A stretch of 5,869 nucleotides of DNA, from contig JALHVH010000175.1 in NCBI GenBank assembly GCA_022867105.1, positions 1 to 5,869 on the forward strand, in the 5' to 3' direction. The notes beneath the pieces are model-generated. The model was not told where the DNA came from. It did no database searches and saw nothing but the letters and a program-made list of their open reading frames with translations. Below, one piece after another: positions 5,733-5,869 of the stretch. The stretch comes from Candidatus Aminicenantota bacterium. GTDB lineage: Bacteria; Acidobacteriota; Aminicenantia; Aminicenantales; Saccharicenantaceae. The position numbers and the translations under genes were made by a program. Position 1 is the stretch's first letter, and every line of letters starts with the position of its first letter.

Positions 5733-5869
5733 TTCCCCGAGCGAAGGCAGCGCGTACAAACCCAGATCTGCTTGACACCCTTAGGCGTTTGGGCTTTAAC
5801 GTGCTGGAGGTTGGGCTTCCACTTCTTAGGAGAAGACTTGTGCGAGTGGCTGACGTTATGCCCGAAAAC
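5714..5869 (-). CDS. rpmB: 50S ribosomal protein L28, C-terminal part (5' end outside window)
   Basis: The minus strand encodes 51 residues from the window edge to a TGA at 5716-5714. They start VFGHNVSHSHKSSPKKWKPN, continue through NLQHVKAQTPKG and end VCTRCLRSGKVPKAH. This is the bulk of bacterial L28, a structural protein of the large ribosomal subunit. GHNVSHSH, W-PNLQ and CTRCLRSGKV are the family's conserved blocks. The CTRC pair marks the cysteine-containing, zinc-binding type of L28; its partner CxxC would lie in the roughly ten N-terminal residues beyond the window. The E. coli type lacks these cysteines. It is convergent with rel, the two stops being separated by 11 bases. Confidence 0.96.
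   Translation of the reverse strand, partial: VFGHNVSHSHKSSPKKWKPNLQHVKAQTPKGVKQIWVCTRCLRSGKVPKAH

Noticed and set aside
1..5869. Search for CRISPR arrays, tRNA or rRNA genes, insertion sequences, integrase or attachment sites, and toxin-antitoxin or phage-defence genes
   Set aside because: None seen on either strand. Composition is even and all long frames are accounted for by housekeeping families.

Overview
The window is GC-rich, compactly coded bacterial chromosome. Two heptose/LPS genes (heptosyltransferase and heptose-bisphosphatase) point to a Gram-negative with an LPS inner core. The single long RelA/SpoT homologue keeps both catalytic halves, which points to a lineage with one bifunctional Rel rather than a separate RelA and SpoT. 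The L28 is the cysteine-containing type, unlike that of E. coli. Together these fit a non-gammaproteobacterial Gram-negative, for example Acidobacteriota/Aminicenantes-like or deltaproteobacteria-like. The placement is inference only, and no marker here fixes the phylum.

Layout. (1) Positions 1-214 hold the 3' end of a protein ending in a MgtE-type CBS domain, with no transmembrane part after it. (2) Sixteen bases later, 231-1472 encodes an 11-helix SLC11/NRAMP-superfamily transporter. Its metal-binding and proton-coupling positions are almost all changed from classical Mn/Fe NRAMPs, in the manner of the NRAMP-related magnesium transporter (NRMT) clade. (3) A 140-base gap carries a strong extended -10 promoter, followed by a small FmdB-type zinc-ribbon gene (1613-1885). 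(4) A 55-base gap with a second, similar -10 leads into a tightly packed run, waaF - gmhB - rel (1941-5702), joined by an ATGA overlap and a 14-base overlap. (5) The end of rpmB (ribosomal protein L28) lies on the minus strand and converges on rel with only 11 bases between the stop codons.

How the genes work together. The first pair looks like a divalent-metal (probably Mg2+) uptake unit: a cytosolic CBS protein of the kind that senses Mg2+ in MgtE, encoded beside a separate transporter. In the second unit, GmhB makes a precursor of ADP-heptose and WaaF transfers heptose from ADP-heptose to the LPS inner core. The same transcript probably carries rel, the (p)ppGpp synthetase/hydrolase of the stringent response. 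Most of the window is ordinary housekeeping. The part most worth following up is the TM-less MgtE-CBS protein plus NRMT-like transporter pair. Smaller points are the probable leaderless start of waaF, the shared TATGYTAWAAT promoter motif, and the altered RXKD and TGS-histidine positions in Rel.
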